From contig JAGRPL010000004.1 of the NCBI GenBank assembly GCA_019449595.1, forward strand, positions 1,054,001 to 1,118,000: a stretch of 64,000 bases of DNA, in the 5' to 3' direction. Below the pieces are notes generated by a model that was not told where the DNA came from, searched no databases, and worked only from the letters and a program-made list of their open reading frames with translations. The position numbers were made by a program, and so were the translations under genes. Of the stretch, positions 1 through 8,681 are shown piece after piece (the stretch's first letter is position 1; each line of letters opens with the position of its first letter). This DNA comes from Rhodoferax sp. (GTDB taxonomy: Bacteria > Pseudomonadota > Gammaproteobacteria > Burkholderiales > Burkholderiaceae_C).

Positions 1-506
1 CCGACGGCATTGCGCTGGATGGCCTGATGCGCGGCTGGGCTCACATTGAAAAAGCGACCAAGAACGGGCTCGACAGCGAAGCCCGCCTGAACATGATGAG
101 CGCGTCCATGCAGGGCGCCATGGCCTTCCAGAAGGGCCTGGGCTGCGTGCACAGCCTGAGCCACAGCCTGGGCGGCGTGGACCCGCGCCTGCACCACGGC
201 ACCCTCAACGCCATGTTTCTGCCCGCGGTCATTGCCTTCAACGCCAGCGCCGAATCCATGGTCAAAGACCAGCGCCTGCAGCGCATGGCCCACGCCATGG
301 GCCTGGCATCGGCCGACGACATCGGCCCGGCCATCAAGGCCATGAACGCCCGCCTGGGCCTGCCCAGCGGGCTGGCCGAAATGGGCGTGCAGGCGTCGCA
401 GTTCGACGCCATCATCACCGGTGCCCTGGCCGATCATTGCCACAAGACCGGTCCACGTCTGGCCACGGCGGACGATTACCGCGCCATGCTGGTGCAGTCG
501 ATGTAA
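1..506 (+). CDS. Iron-containing alcohol dehydrogenase, C-terminal part (5' end outside window)
   Basis: The reading frame is open from base 3 to the TAA at 504-506, so only about 167 C-terminal codons are visible. The segment carries the metal-binding helix pattern of group III (iron-type) alcohol dehydrogenases: GCVHSLSHSLGG followed by LHHGTLNA, which in this family supply the histidine ligands of the active-site Fe2+ (or Zn2+) and contact the NAD(P) nicotinamide. The enzyme is cytoplasmic and interconverts an alcohol and an aldehyde or ketone; the substrate cannot be told from this fragment. The family is about 380-400 residues long, so slightly over half is missing. It converges on the esterase gene at 519-1514, with only 12 bases between the two stop codons. 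Confidence 0.85.
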   Translation, partial: DGIALDGLMRGWAHIEKATKNGLDSEARLNMMSASMQGAMAFQKGLGCVHSLSHSLGGVDPRLHHGTLNAMFLPAVIAFNASAESMVKDQRLQRMAHAMGLASADDIGPAIKAMNARLGLPSGLAEMGVQASQFDAIITGALADHCHKTGPRLATADDYRAMLVQSM

Positions 507-518
507 TAAGGCCCGCGC

Positions 519-1514
519 CTAGCGCGGCGCCAGGCGCCGTGCCACCGCCGGGTCCAGCGTGGCCATGAAGGCTTCCACCGCCTGCGTGTAGGCGCCCGGC
601 TGGCCCAGTGTCTGGTTGATATCGCGGTGTGACAGGTCCTGACGCAGCACCTGGGCGTGCACGCCCAGCGTGGCGGCGCGCGCGGCGAAGCCATCGGCCT
701 GCGCACAGGAATCGTCCCGCCGGGACGAGCACACCAGCAGCACGGGCCGGGCCGTGGCTTCCAGCTGCTGCAGTGGCGAGACGGCGCGCCAGTACGCCGG
801 ATCGGTGCCGAACGCCGGGTCGTACAGGCGGTAGTGCCGGGCCTGCATGATGGGCGCCACGTCCAGGGCCGCACTGTCCAGCGCTACGGTGCCCAGCCAC
901 GCCGAGGCGCCTGCCGCAGCCGCCAAGCTGGGCGCGGCGTTCAGCAGAGCCACCAGGTGCGCTCCGGCGGAGTGGCCCATCAGGATGAAGCGGGTGGGTT
1001 CGGCGCCCCAGCTGGCCGCCCTGCCCTGTGCCGTGGCCAGCGCCCGTGCCACATCGCGGGCCTGTTCCAGCGGGTCGGCGTCGGGCAGCAGCCGGTTGTT
1101 GACAGAGATGAAGACAAAGCCCTGCGCCACCCAGCGGGCCACCTTGTTGTTGACCACGGCGCCCGCGCCTTTGTCGCCGTGGCGCCAGCCGCCGCCGTGC
1201 ACCATGACGATCACCGGTGCGCGTTCGCTCGCCTTGCCATCTTGCGGCGCACGGGAGCGCTGGGGTGGCAGGTACACGTCCATGCGCTGGCGCGGGTCGC
1301 TGCCGTAGGCCACATCCCGCAGCACTCGTGCCGCAGCGGGCGTGCGGGCTTTTTCAGTGTCACCGGATTCCAGCAGCGCCTGTTCGTCGCTGGATTCCAA
1401 GCGGCGCTCCTGCAGGCGTTCCAGGATGCGCTCGCGCAGCGGGCCGGCCCACGCCGGCAGGAGACCCGCGTATAGGCTGGCCGTCAGCAAGCCGAGCATC
1501 AGACGCCGTTTCAT
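519..1514 (-). CDS. Secreted alpha/beta-hydrolase (BD-FAE/carboxylesterase type)
   Basis: 331 residues from the ATG at 1514, chosen over an upstream ATG at 1580 because a GGGAGG ribosome site (about 1518-1524) precedes it and because the protein then begins with a clean signal peptide (MKRR, hydrophobic LMLGLLTASLYAGLLP, AWAG cleavage region). HGGGW near residue 104 is the oxyanion-hole motif and GHSAG near residue 178 the nucleophile elbow of the hormone-sensitive-lipase/feruloyl-esterase-like hydrolases; a late histidine in LSHRDIN is the likely third triad member. The 1580 start would overlap the patatin-like gene upstream, which ends at 1531. A periplasmic or secreted esterase is the safest call; the natural ester is unknown. 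Confidence 0.8.
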   Translation of the reverse strand: MKRRLMLGLLTASLYAGLLPAWAGPLRERILERLQERRLESSDEQALLESGDTEKARTPAAARVLRDVAYGSDPRQRMDVYLPPQRSRAPQDGKASERAPVIVMVHGGGWRHGDKGAGAVVNNKVARWVAQGFVFISVNNRLLPDADPLEQARDVARALATAQGRAASWGAEPTRFILMGHSAGAHLVALLNAAPSLAAAAGASAWLGTVALDSAALDVAPIMQARHYRLYDPAFGTDPAYWRAVSPLQQLEATARPVLLVCSSRRDDSCAQADGFAARAATLGVHAQVLRQDLSHRDINQTLGQPGAYTQAVEAFMATLDPAVARRLAPR

Positions 1515-1530
1515 GCGTGCCTCCCTGGCC

Positions 1531-2685
1531 TCACAGCGGTTGCACGCGCCCCATGTCCGGGCGTTCCAGCCAGGCGGCAAACTCGTCGGCCAGTTGGGTG
1601 CTGGCGCTGCAGGCCGCTGTCCAGGCCTTGACGCGGCCTGCCAGATCGTTGCCGTAGTGGGTAAAGTCGGTACGGTCGGGCAGCTTGCCGTTGGGCAGGG
1701 TCTTGACCCACTCGGGGTTGGGCGCCAGCAGCACCATGGTGTCCAGGTGGTGGGTGGCGCGGTGGCGCCAGGCGAGGTGCTTGTCCAGCCAGCCGGGCAC
1801 CACCGCTTTCTGGAAGTGGGGGTATAAAACCAGGCGTTTTTGGTCTGAAGACACCGTATTTTCTGCGTCGACAGCTATTGATTTGATAGCAGTCGCGGGA
1901 CGCTTCTGGTAGTTCAGGTGCAGGTGGTAGTCGGTGATGCCGCCATCCCAGTAGGCGCCGCGCGGGGCGCCGGGGATGTGGTGGACGGCCTGCAGCACAA
2001 AGGGAATGGAGCAGCTGGCCTGCAGCGCCGGCGTGAAGTTGGCGGCGGTCAGGGGCACCTGGCGGGTGCGGTAGTCGTCGGTGGCAAAAGGCAAGGCGGC
2101 GCAGGTGGCGCCGGGCGTGCCGGCATCGGGGCCGGAAAACACCACGCGCTCCAGCCAGGCGCCCATGGCTTTGCGGCGCACGGCGTTGGTCATGAAGGCG
2201 CCCAAGTAACCCAGCGGGGTGCGCCATCCGTGTTCGGTGCGCAGCAGGTGGCGCCCGTGCGCGGTGACCACATGCAGGCGGTAGCGCGGGTGGCTCAGCA
2301 CTTCGGCCACGCGGCCACCATAAAACGCCTGCAGGTTTTGGCCGAATACGGCGCTGACGTCTGCCGCGTTGTGGCGCTTCTGGCCGGGCTTGAGTGCAAA
2401 GTGCTGGCGCACGTAGTCGTGTTCCAGCCGTTCAAAGGCCGCAACCGGCTGGTTCAGGCAGGCAGTGGCCATGCGCCAGGCGCCAATGGAAGCCCCCACC
2501 AGATCCACGGGCTGGGTGGAACGCGCCAGCCAGTCACCGAACAGGAAGCGGTCCAGCGGCCCCAGAATCAATCCCTTGGGTCCGCCGGCGGCGCCGGGAA
2601 TGGTGCCAATGTCGGACGGCTGCAGCCCGCCCTGGGCAATGGCCTGGCGGGCCAGCGGCCCCGCATGGATGTGGAGTGCGTGCAT
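1531..2685 (-). CDS. Patatin-like phospholipase family protein
   Basis: 384 residues. The patatin Ser-Asp dyad is visible: GASIGAW (GxSxG) near residue 64 and DGGITDY near residue 248, with the glycine-rich GAAGGPKG oxyanion segment near residue 31. Members hydrolyse acyl ester bonds of lipids in the cytoplasm or at the inner membrane. The stretch after NYQKRP (encoded around 1840-1895) holds an in-frame copy of the interspersed repeat, encoding TAIKSIAVDAEN; it lies between the catalytic Asp and the C-terminal part and looks like an inserted surface loop. The gene is followed closely by the esterase (17 bases from its stop to the esterase ATG), so the two may be co-transcribed. Confidence 0.85.
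   Translation of the reverse strand: MHALHIHAGPLARQAIAQGGLQPSDIGTIPGAAGGPKGLILGPLDRFLFGDWLARSTQPVDLVGASIGAWRMATACLNQPVAAFERLEHDYVRQHFALKPGQKRHNAADVSAVFGQNLQAFYGGRVAEVLSHPRYRLHVVTAHGRHLLRTEHGWRTPLGYLGAFMTNAVRRKAMGAWLERVVFSGPDAGTPGATCAALPFATDDYRTRQVPLTAANFTPALQASCSIPFVLQAVHHIPGAPRGAYWDGGITDYHLHLNYQKRPATAIKSIAVDAENTVSSDQKRLVLYPHFQKAVVPGWLDKHLAWRHRATHHLDTMVLLAPNPEWVKTLPNGKLPDRTDFTHYGNDLAGRVKAWTAACSASTQLADEFAAWLERPDMGRVQPL
1863..1892 (+). repeat. Interspersed repeat copy 1 (in patatin-like gene)
   Basis: CTGCGTCGACAGCTATTGAT continues into TTGATAGCAG; matches the consensus TGCGCAGACAGCTATT-N8-ATAGCA. In frame inside the gene. Confidence 0.7.
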
Positions 2686-2709
2686 GAACGGGGGGGCGCC
2701 GAAGGCGGC

Positions 2710-3516
2710 TCAGTGGTGCGCCGACCAGTCAAAGGGGTCCTGCTGCAGCACCATGTCGATGTCGAGCTCCAGTGCCATGCCCACGGCGTCCGGGAAGGTC
2801 ACGGCCATTTCCCGCTCGCCCAGGCCCGCTTCCTTGGCCCGGGCACGCCAGGTGGCCAGGTGGATGACGCCGGCCAGCGGTTCGTACACATTGTTCTCAA
2901 ATGGCGCGTACTGGTGCTCCAGCGCATCCACCATGGGCTGCGGGAACATCCACATGTGGGCATAGCCGGCACCCACGTTGGCGTAGCAATAACCCAGTTC
3001 CTGGCGCTCGAAGCGGGCGCGGCGCAGGTCCAGCGGCGGTATTTCACCGTCCAGCCGGGCCATCTCCTCGGGCATGGCCAGGTGCAGGGCCAGCTCGCCA
3101 ATGGCGTGGATCAGTCCGCAGGTGAAGGCCGCCTGCTGATTTTGCCGCACCAGGCCGGCCAGCGAGCGCGAGACCTTGGCCACGTTGAGGCTGTAGTCCC
3201 AGAAACGCTGCAGGTTCATGCCGGGCACCGCCTTGAGTGAGGCGCCGCTGGCGGCGACCTGGGCCATGGACTGCACGTGGGTCAGGTCCAGCACCGCCAG
3301 CGCCTCCGAGACGCTGCTGATCTGGCCGCTGAGCTTGAAGAAGCTGGAGTTGGCCATCTGCAACAGCCGGGTGGTGAGTGCGGGATCGGTGCTGATCAGC
3401 TGGGTGACCTTGCGCAGATCGACTTCCTTGCGGTCCAACTCGGTGAGCAACAGGGCCACCACTTTGGGGATGCTGGGCAAATTGAACTGCAGGGCCAGCA
3501 GCGCATTGAGTTTCAT
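2710..3516 (-). CDS. HDOD domain protein
   Basis: 268 residues made up almost entirely of an HDOD domain, the degenerate non-catalytic relative of HD hydrolases. The N-terminal region (LPSIPKVVALLLTELDRKEVDL) and the conserved ISTDPALTTRLLQMANSSFF block near residues 44-62 are typical. HDOD proteins act as signalling scaffolds in chemotaxis, c-di-GMP or stress pathways; no output domain is attached here. The gene precedes the patatin-like gene with 24 bases between them. Two diguanylate cyclase genes lie beyond Tex, which fits a signalling role, but a functional link is only inferred. Confidence 0.85.
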   Translation of the reverse strand: MKLNALLALQFNLPSIPKVVALLLTELDRKEVDLRKVTQLISTDPALTTRLLQMANSSFFKLSGQISSVSEALAVLDLTHVQSMAQVAASGASLKAVPGMNLQRFWDYSLNVAKVSRSLAGLVRQNQQAAFTCGLIHAIGELALHLAMPEEMARLDGEIPPLDLRRARFERQELGYCYANVGAGYAHMWMFPQPMVDALEHQYAPFENNVYEPLAGVIHLATWRARAKEAGLGEREMAVTFPDAVGMALELDIDMVLQQDPFDWSAHH

Positions 3517-3599
3517 GAAATACCGCCTCCACTTAACGGGTGAGCGCCAGGCCGCAACCCGGTCTCGCAGGCTGCATTATGAATCGGCCCGGCCGTGGT

Positions 3600-3616
3600 G
3601 CTAGCAATTTGCTAGC
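3600..3616. repeat. 17-bp palindrome at the tex stop codon
   Basis: The arms GCTAGCAA and TTGCTAGC flank a single central T. The palindrome covers the TAG stop of tex (3612-3614) and contains CTAG twice, a tetranucleotide that is usually scarce in proteobacteria. No T-tract follows on either strand, so it is not an obvious intrinsic terminator. Confidence 0.5.
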
Positions 3617-6002
3617 GCTTGAGCTTGGCAAAGGCGGAGGCCATGGCGGAATTGCCGGCAAAGCCGCTGTCCTGGCGGCTGCCCTGCTGGCGCTCGCCGC
3701 GGGCCGGTCCCTGGTAGCGGTTGTCCCCGGTGCGGTCGCGGCTGCCCGCCGGGGCGGCGCCAATCTTCATGGTCAGGCTGATGCGCTTGCGCGCCACGTC
3801 CACTTCCTGCACCTGAACCTTGACGATGTCGCCGGTCTTGACGACCTCGCGCGCGTCGTTGACGAACTTGTGCGCCAGCTGGCTCACGTGGACCAGGCCG
3901 TCCTGGTGCACGCCCAGGTCCACAAAGGCGCCAAACTGGGCCACGTTGCTCACCGTGCCCTCCAGCACCATGCCTTCCTTCAGGTCCTTGATGTCTTCCA
4001 CGCCGTCGTTGAAGCGGGCCACCTTGAAGTCCGGACGCGGGTCACGGCCCGGCTTTTCCAGCTCGCCCAGGATGTCCTTGACGGTGATGACGCCGAACTG
4101 CGCGTTGGCAAACAGCTCGGGTTTCAGGGTCTTGAGCATGTCGGCGCGGCCCATGAGTTCGGCCACCGGTTTGCCGGTCTTGGCGATGATTTCTTCGACC
4201 ACCGGGTAGGTCTCGGGGTGCACACCGGTCATGTCCAGCGGGTTGCTGCCCCCGCGGATGCGCAGAAAGCCCGCCGCCTGCTCGAAGGTCTTGGCGCCCA
4301 GCCCGGTGACCTTGAGCAAGTCCTGGCGGCTGGAAAAGGCGCCATTGCTCTCGCGCCAGCGCACCACGGCCTTGGCCACGGTGCCCGACAGGCCCGACAC
4401 CTTGGACAGCAGCGGCACGCTGGCCGTGTTCAGGTCCACGCCTACCGAGTTCACGCAGTCTTCCACCACGGCGTCCAGCGTCTTGGCCAGCTCGCTCTGG
4501 TTGACGTCGTGCTGGTACTGGCCTACGCCAATGCTCTTGGGGTCGATCTTGACCAGCTCGGCCAGCGGGTCCTGCAGGCGCCGGGCAATGCTGGCCGCGC
4601 CGCGCAGGCTCACGTCCACGTCGGGCATTTCCTGGCTGGCGAATTCACTGGCCGAATAGACCGAGGCGCCGGCCTCGCTCACCACCACCTTGTCGATGGG
4701 CTTGCCGCCGCCCTTGGCCATGAGCTTGATCAGGTCGGCCGCCAGCTTGTCGGTCTCGCGGCTGGCGGTGCCGTTGCCGATGGCAATCAGGTTCACGCCG
4801 TGGCGCATGCACAGGGCGCCCAGGGTGTGCAGGGAGCCCTCCCAGTCCTTGCGCGGCTCGTGCGGGTAGACGGTGGCGGTTTCCACCAGCTTGCCGGTGG
4901 CGTCCACCACGGCCACCTTCACGCCAGTGCGGATGCCGGGGTCCAGGCCCATCACCACACGGGGGCCCGCGGGGGCGGCCAGCAGCAGGTCGCGCAGGTT
5001 GTCGGCAAATACCTTGATGGCCACTTTTTCGGCCTCTTCCCGCAGCCGGGCGAACAGGTCGCGTTCGGTGGACATGCTGAGCTTGACCTTCCAGGTCCAG
5101 GCCACGCACTTGCGGATCAGGTCGTCCGCGGGGCGGCCCTGGTGGCTCCAGCCCAGGCGCAGGGCAATGCGCCCTTCGGCCAGCGAAACCGCCGGCGTTG
5201 CTCTTGTTTTTGTAGCTGTCTGCACAGCAGATACGGGGGCTGCAGGCATATCAGGCTCGGGAAGCACGAGCTTGGCATCCAAAATGTCCAGGGCCCGCCC
5301 GCGGAACACGGCCAGCGCGCGGTGCGAGGGCACGCGGCCAATGGGCTCGTCGTAGTCGAAATAATCGCGGAACTTGGCCACGTCGGCGTTGGTCTCGTCC
5401 TTGCCGTCCATGCGCTTGGACTTGAGCAGGCCCTCCTGCCACAGCCATTCGCGCAGGTCCTGCACCAGCGCCGGGTTCTCGGCCCAGCGCTCGGAGAGGA
5501 TGTCGCGCACGCCATCGAGCACGGCCTGCACGGTGGTGAAGTCGTCGCCGGCCTCGGTCTTGTCTTTCAGGACATAGGCAGCAGCCTCGTCGGCCGGCAC
5601 CAGCGCGGGGTTGGCAAACAGCGCGTCTGCCAGCGGTTCGATGCCGGCCTCGCGGGCAATCATGCCCTTGGTGCGCCGTTTGGGCTTGAAGGGCAGGTAC
5701 AGGTCTTCCAGCTCCTGCTTGGTGGCAGCCAGTTCGATGGCCGCGCGCAGCTGTGGCGTGAGCTTGCCCTGCTCGTCGATGCTCTTGAGCACGGCGTCCC
5801 GGCGGTCGCGCAGCTCGCGGAGGTAGGCCAGGCGGGCCTCCAGCTCGCGCAGCTGGATGTCATCGAGTCCGTCGGTCACTTCCTTGCGGTAGCGGGCAAT
5901 GAAGGGCACCGTGGCGCCGCCGTCGAGCAGTTGCACGGTGGCTTCGACCTGCTGGGGGCGAACCCGGAGTTCCTGCGCAATCTGCGCGATGATTTTCTGC
6001 AT
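3612..6002 (-). CDS. tex: Tex family RNA-binding transcription accessory protein
   Basis: 796 residues, close to the usual Tex length of about 780. The N-terminal Tex helix-turn-helix-like region is followed by a YqgF/RuvC-like nuclease fold (GLDPGIRTGVKVAVVD near residue 355), two helix-hairpin-helix motifs (VGVDLNTASVPLLSKVSGL and LLKVTGLGAKTFEQAAGFLRI) and a C-terminal S1 RNA-binding domain (LKEGMVLEGTVSNVAQFGAFVDLGV). Tex is a cytoplasmic nucleic-acid-binding protein that affects transcription and RNA turnover. Around 5205-5228 a copy of the interspersed repeat is inserted in frame, encoding AVQTATKTRA, just before the conserved RLGWSHQGRPADDL region; this insertion is unusual for so conserved a protein. 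The gene stands alone; its ATG at 6002 lies about 250 bases from the divergent GGDEF gene. Confidence 0.95.
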   Translation of the reverse strand: MQKIIAQIAQELRVRPQQVEATVQLLDGGATVPFIARYRKEVTDGLDDIQLRELEARLAYLRELRDRRDAVLKSIDEQGKLTPQLRAAIELAATKQELEDLYLPFKPKRRTKGMIAREAGIEPLADALFANPALVPADEAAAYVLKDKTEAGDDFTTVQAVLDGVRDILSERWAENPALVQDLREWLWQEGLLKSKRMDGKDETNADVAKFRDYFDYDEPIGRVPSHRALAVFRGRALDILDAKLVLPEPDMPAAPVSAVQTATKTRATPAVSLAEGRIALRLGWSHQGRPADDLIRKCVAWTWKVKLSMSTERDLFARLREEAEKVAIKVFADNLRDLLLAAPAGPRVVMGLDPGIRTGVKVAVVDATGKLVETATVYPHEPRKDWEGSLHTLGALCMRHGVNLIAIGNGTASRETDKLAADLIKLMAKGGGKPIDKVVVSEAGASVYSASEFASQEMPDVDVSLRGAASIARRLQDPLAELVKIDPKSIGVGQYQHDVNQSELAKTLDAVVEDCVNSVGVDLNTASVPLLSKVSGLSGTVAKAVVRWRESNGAFSSRQDLLKVTGLGAKTFEQAAGFLRIRGGSNPLDMTGVHPETYPVVEEIIAKTGKPVAELMGRADMLKTLKPELFANAQFGVITVKDILGELEKPGRDPRPDFKVARFNDGVEDIKDLKEGMVLEGTVSNVAQFGAFVDLGVHQDGLVHVSQLAHKFVNDAREVVKTGDIVKVQVQEVDVARKRISLTMKIGAAPAGSRDRTGDNRYQGPARGERQQGSRQDSGFAGNSAMASAFAKLKR
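5205..5228 (-). repeat. Interspersed repeat copy 2 (in tex)
   Basis: On the minus strand TGTGCAGACAGCTACAAAAA. In frame inside tex. Confidence 0.6.
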
Positions 6003-6254
6003 GGGAAAGGGCTACCGCTAACGAAATAAGGGAAGGGATGCCGCAAAACAGCACCCCGGTGGGAAATTCGAAGGCGGAAGTTTGCCACAGGTCAAAGCCG
6101 TGCCTCTGTCACACCGTAAACAGGTCTTTGGCAGCCTATATCCAACGATAGAATGAACCAGAATTTGACTAAAGTCAGCTTTTGCAAGCGCGGCGGTCCT
6201 GTTGCCCATCCGGCAGCGCCCCCGGTTGCTCCCGGTAACCAGTCCAGCCTACCC

Positions 6255-7424
6255 ATGAATATCACGCATCTGGCAGACCACGTCTGGAAGAGAGTAGCCA
6301 AACTGCTGTCGGGGGAGCTGAACCAATCCGAATTGGTCTGGCTGGCCTCGCCCCACCGGCACATGGCGCTGCTGACGCGCCGGCGCGCCATCATGATCGT
6401 CAACCGGGTGCGCCTGTTCGCCCTGCTGTTCGCCATCCTGACGCCGTTGTGGAGCCTGGTCGACCTGGTGGTGTTCCCCTTTCCGCTGTGGTTCAACCTG
6501 GCGTTGATGCGGCTGATCGCGGCCGGCACCTTTGCCAGCCTGCTGCTCAATTACCGGCCCAGCGGCGAACTCTTTGATGCCTACCGGGCCATGGCGCTGC
6601 TGTTTGCCATTCCCACGGTCTTTTATGTCGCGTCCTTCACGGTGCTCAGCCACTACCAGCTGTCCGGCATCTCGGCGGCCATCGGCGCCGGTTATGCCTT
6701 TCTGCCGTTCGTGCTGCTGGCCGGCCTGTCGGTCTTCCCGCTGACCTTGCTGGAAAACCTGGCCATCGCCAGCCCGATCCTGATTGCCCAGGCCCTGGCC
6801 GGGTCCCTGCGCTGGAGCACGCTGGACTGGCCGTCCTTCGCTGGTGCGTTCTGGCTGCTGGTGCTGATCACCGGAGTGGCCACGCTGGCCGGCATGAGCC
6901 AGCTGGCCTTCATGATTGCACTGGTGCGCCAGGCCATCCGCGACACGCTCACCGGGGCCTTTTCGCGCAACAGCGCGCAGGAGGTGCTGGAGTTGCAGTT
7001 CACCATTGCCACCCGCAGCGACTCGGCCCTGTCACTGGCCTTTATCGACCTGGACCATTTCAAGAGCATCAACGACCAGTTCGGGCACGAGGCCGGTGAC
7101 AAGGCGCTGGTGGACATGGCAGCCTTCGTCCACGAAAACCTGCGTCAGGGCGACATGCTGGCGCGCTGGGGCGGCGAGGAATTCCTGCTGATCATGCCCA
7201 ACACCAACCTGGAGCAGGCCCAGGCGGCACTGCAGCGCATGCGCAGCGTGGGTTTTGGCAAGCGCCCGGACAACACGCCGCTGACGGCCAGCGTGGGCAT
7301 CGCCGAGCGTGCGGCCGACCAGGTCTTCAACTGGAAAATGCTGGTGGATCTGGCCGACCGGCGCATGTACCTGGCCAAACAGGGCGGGCGCAACCAGGTG
7401 GTGTGCACAGAGGGCGAAGAGTAG
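6255..7424 (+). CDS. Membrane-bound diguanylate cyclase (GGDEF)
   Basis: 389 residues from the ATG at 6255; an in-frame ATG at 6153 would add 34 residues without membrane or domain features, and neither start has a strong ribosome site. About five or six hydrophobic segments fill the N-terminal half (for example VRLFALLFAILTPLW and AFWLLVLITGVATLAG). The GGDEF domain follows RDTLTGAFSRNSAQ. The active-site loop is GGEEF near residue 306, preceded at the canonical distance by RQGD, the RxxD product-inhibition site. It should therefore make c-di-GMP from two GTP and be feedback inhibited. The sensor ligand is unknown. Its downstream neighbour at 7494 is a second GGDEF protein. Confidence 0.92.
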   Translation: MNITHLADHVWKRVAKLLSGELNQSELVWLASPHRHMALLTRRRAIMIVNRVRLFALLFAILTPLWSLVDLVVFPFPLWFNLALMRLIAAGTFASLLLNYRPSGELFDAYRAMALLFAIPTVFYVASFTVLSHYQLSGISAAIGAGYAFLPFVLLAGLSVFPLTLLENLAIASPILIAQALAGSLRWSTLDWPSFAGAFWLLVLITGVATLAGMSQLAFMIALVRQAIRDTLTGAFSRNSAQEVLELQFTIATRSDSALSLAFIDLDHFKSINDQFGHEAGDKALVDMAAFVHENLRQGDMLARWGGEEFLLIMPNTNLEQAQAALQRMRSVGFGKRPDNTPLTASVGIAERAADQVFNWKMLVDLADRRMYLAKQGGRNQVVCTEGEE

Positions 7425-7468
7425 CCTCTCGGCCCGCTTGGGCTTGCCCGGGGCGGGCGCCGAGTTGT

Positions 7469-7490
7469 CACAGTGCAAAGTTACACTGTG
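7469..7490. promoter_or_regulatory. Inverted repeat just upstream of the second GGDEF gene
   Basis: The perfect 7-bp arms CACAGTG (7469-7475) and CACTGTG (7484-7490) are separated by 8 bases and end 3 bases before the ATG at 7494. The site could be an operator or a small hairpin masking the ribosome site. No regulator is identified. Confidence 0.35.
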
Positions 7491-7493
7491 TCC

Positions 7494-8681
7494 ATGCTTG
7501 CCCGATTTCACCAATTGCGTCGCCTGCTGGACCTTTGGCGAAGCGAACATGCCCGTGTCGTAGATGCTGCCGCCGTCTCCAACCTGGAGCGGGTCCGCTG
7601 GCTGAGTGCCGTCATTGCCTCCCTCAACGGGCTGGTGGTGCTGGTCATGGCGGCGCAATTGTCGGTCTCCCCTGCCAACGCGCAGACCCACCGGTGGCAG
7701 GTGGCCCTGTTGCTGGCCCATGCCGGCATGGGCCTGGCCATGGTGGCCTGTGGCGTTGCCAGCCACCGCTTTCGCCATGCCAGCCGCACGCGCTGGGGGT
7801 ACGTTCTGCCCCGGCTGGTGGTGGCCCTGGGCATGCTGTTTTCCATTGCGGTGGCGGTCATTGACCAGTGGGTCACGCCCAACATCACGCCCTTTCTCAT
7901 TGGCTGCACGGTCATCAGCGTGGCCATCTACATACGACCCCTGATTGCCCTGTATGTATATCTGGCGTCGTATGCGGCGTTTTTTGTGGCCATGGGCTGG
8001 ACGCAGGCCAATGCCACCCTGTTGCTCTCCAACCGCCTCAATGGCGTCGCTGCCTGCATCATGGGCTGGGCGCTGTCGGTGATGCTGTGGCGCAAGTTCA
8101 CCACCATCAAGCTGCAGCAGATGCAGCTGGAGGCGTCCAACCTGCAGTTGCAGGACAAGCAGCGGGAGCTGGAGCGCCTGACCCGCTCCGATGGCCTCAC
8201 CGGGCTGTTCAACCGCAACACCTTCGTGGAGCTGGCCGAAAACGAACTCAACCGGGCCCAGCGCCAGGGAACGGCCACCGCCATCCTGCTGATGGACCTG
8301 GACTACTTCAAGCGCATCAACGACACCTGGGGGCACCCGGCTGGCGACACCGTGCTTCGGCACGCTGCGCTGGTGACCAGCAGCTCGGTGCGCAGCACCG
8401 ATCTGGTGGGGCGACTGGGTGGCGAAGAGTTCATGGTGCTGCTGCCGGCCACCTCGCTGGAGGGCGCCCGCCGGGCGGCCGAAACGGTGCGCCGCCGCAT
8501 GGAAGCCAACCCGGCGCGCTGGAACGGCCTGAGCATTCCGGTGACGGTCAGCATCGGGGTGACGGGCACCACAGCCAGCCAGAAGCGGGACTTCGACAGC
8601 CTGTACCACGACGCCGACCAGGCGCTGTACGCGGCCAAGCAGCAGGGCCGCAACCGGGTGGTGGCAGCCCCCGGAGCCTGA
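7494..8681 (+). CDS. Membrane-bound diguanylate cyclase (GGDEF)
   Basis: 395 residues from the ATG at 7494; an in-frame GTG at 7473 falls inside the inverted repeat and is less likely. The N-terminal half has six probable membrane segments (LSAVIASLNGLVVLVMAAQL through MGWALSVMLW), then a short coiled coil (LQQMQLEASNLQLQDKQRELERL), then the GGDEF domain starting at RSDGLTGLFNRNTF. GGEEF lies near residue 309 with RSTD at the I-site position, so an active, product-inhibited c-di-GMP synthase is expected. The architecture is the same as the gene just upstream, but the membrane regions differ in sequence. Its stop codon abuts the stop of the convergent SDR gene, with no terminator visible between them. 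Confidence 0.92.
   Translation: MLARFHQLRRLLDLWRSEHARVVDAAAVSNLERVRWLSAVIASLNGLVVLVMAAQLSVSPANAQTHRWQVALLLAHAGMGLAMVACGVASHRFRHASRTRWGYVLPRLVVALGMLFSIAVAVIDQWVTPNITPFLIGCTVISVAIYIRPLIALYVYLASYAAFFVAMGWTQANATLLLSNRLNGVAACIMGWALSVMLWRKFTTIKLQQMQLEASNLQLQDKQRELERLTRSDGLTGLFNRNTFVELAENELNRAQRQGTATAILLMDLDYFKRINDTWGHPAGDTVLRHAALVTSSSVRSTDLVGRLGGEEFMVLLPATSLEGARRAAETVRRRMEANPARWNGLSIPVTVSIGVTGTTASQKRDFDSLYHDADQALYAAKQQGRNRVVAAPGA

Noticed and set aside
3540..6029. 829-residue open frame on the plus strand opposite tex
   Set aside because: It is the antisense shadow of tex, which has full family conservation; the frame stays open because of GC-rich third positions and has low-complexity His/Gly/Ala content.
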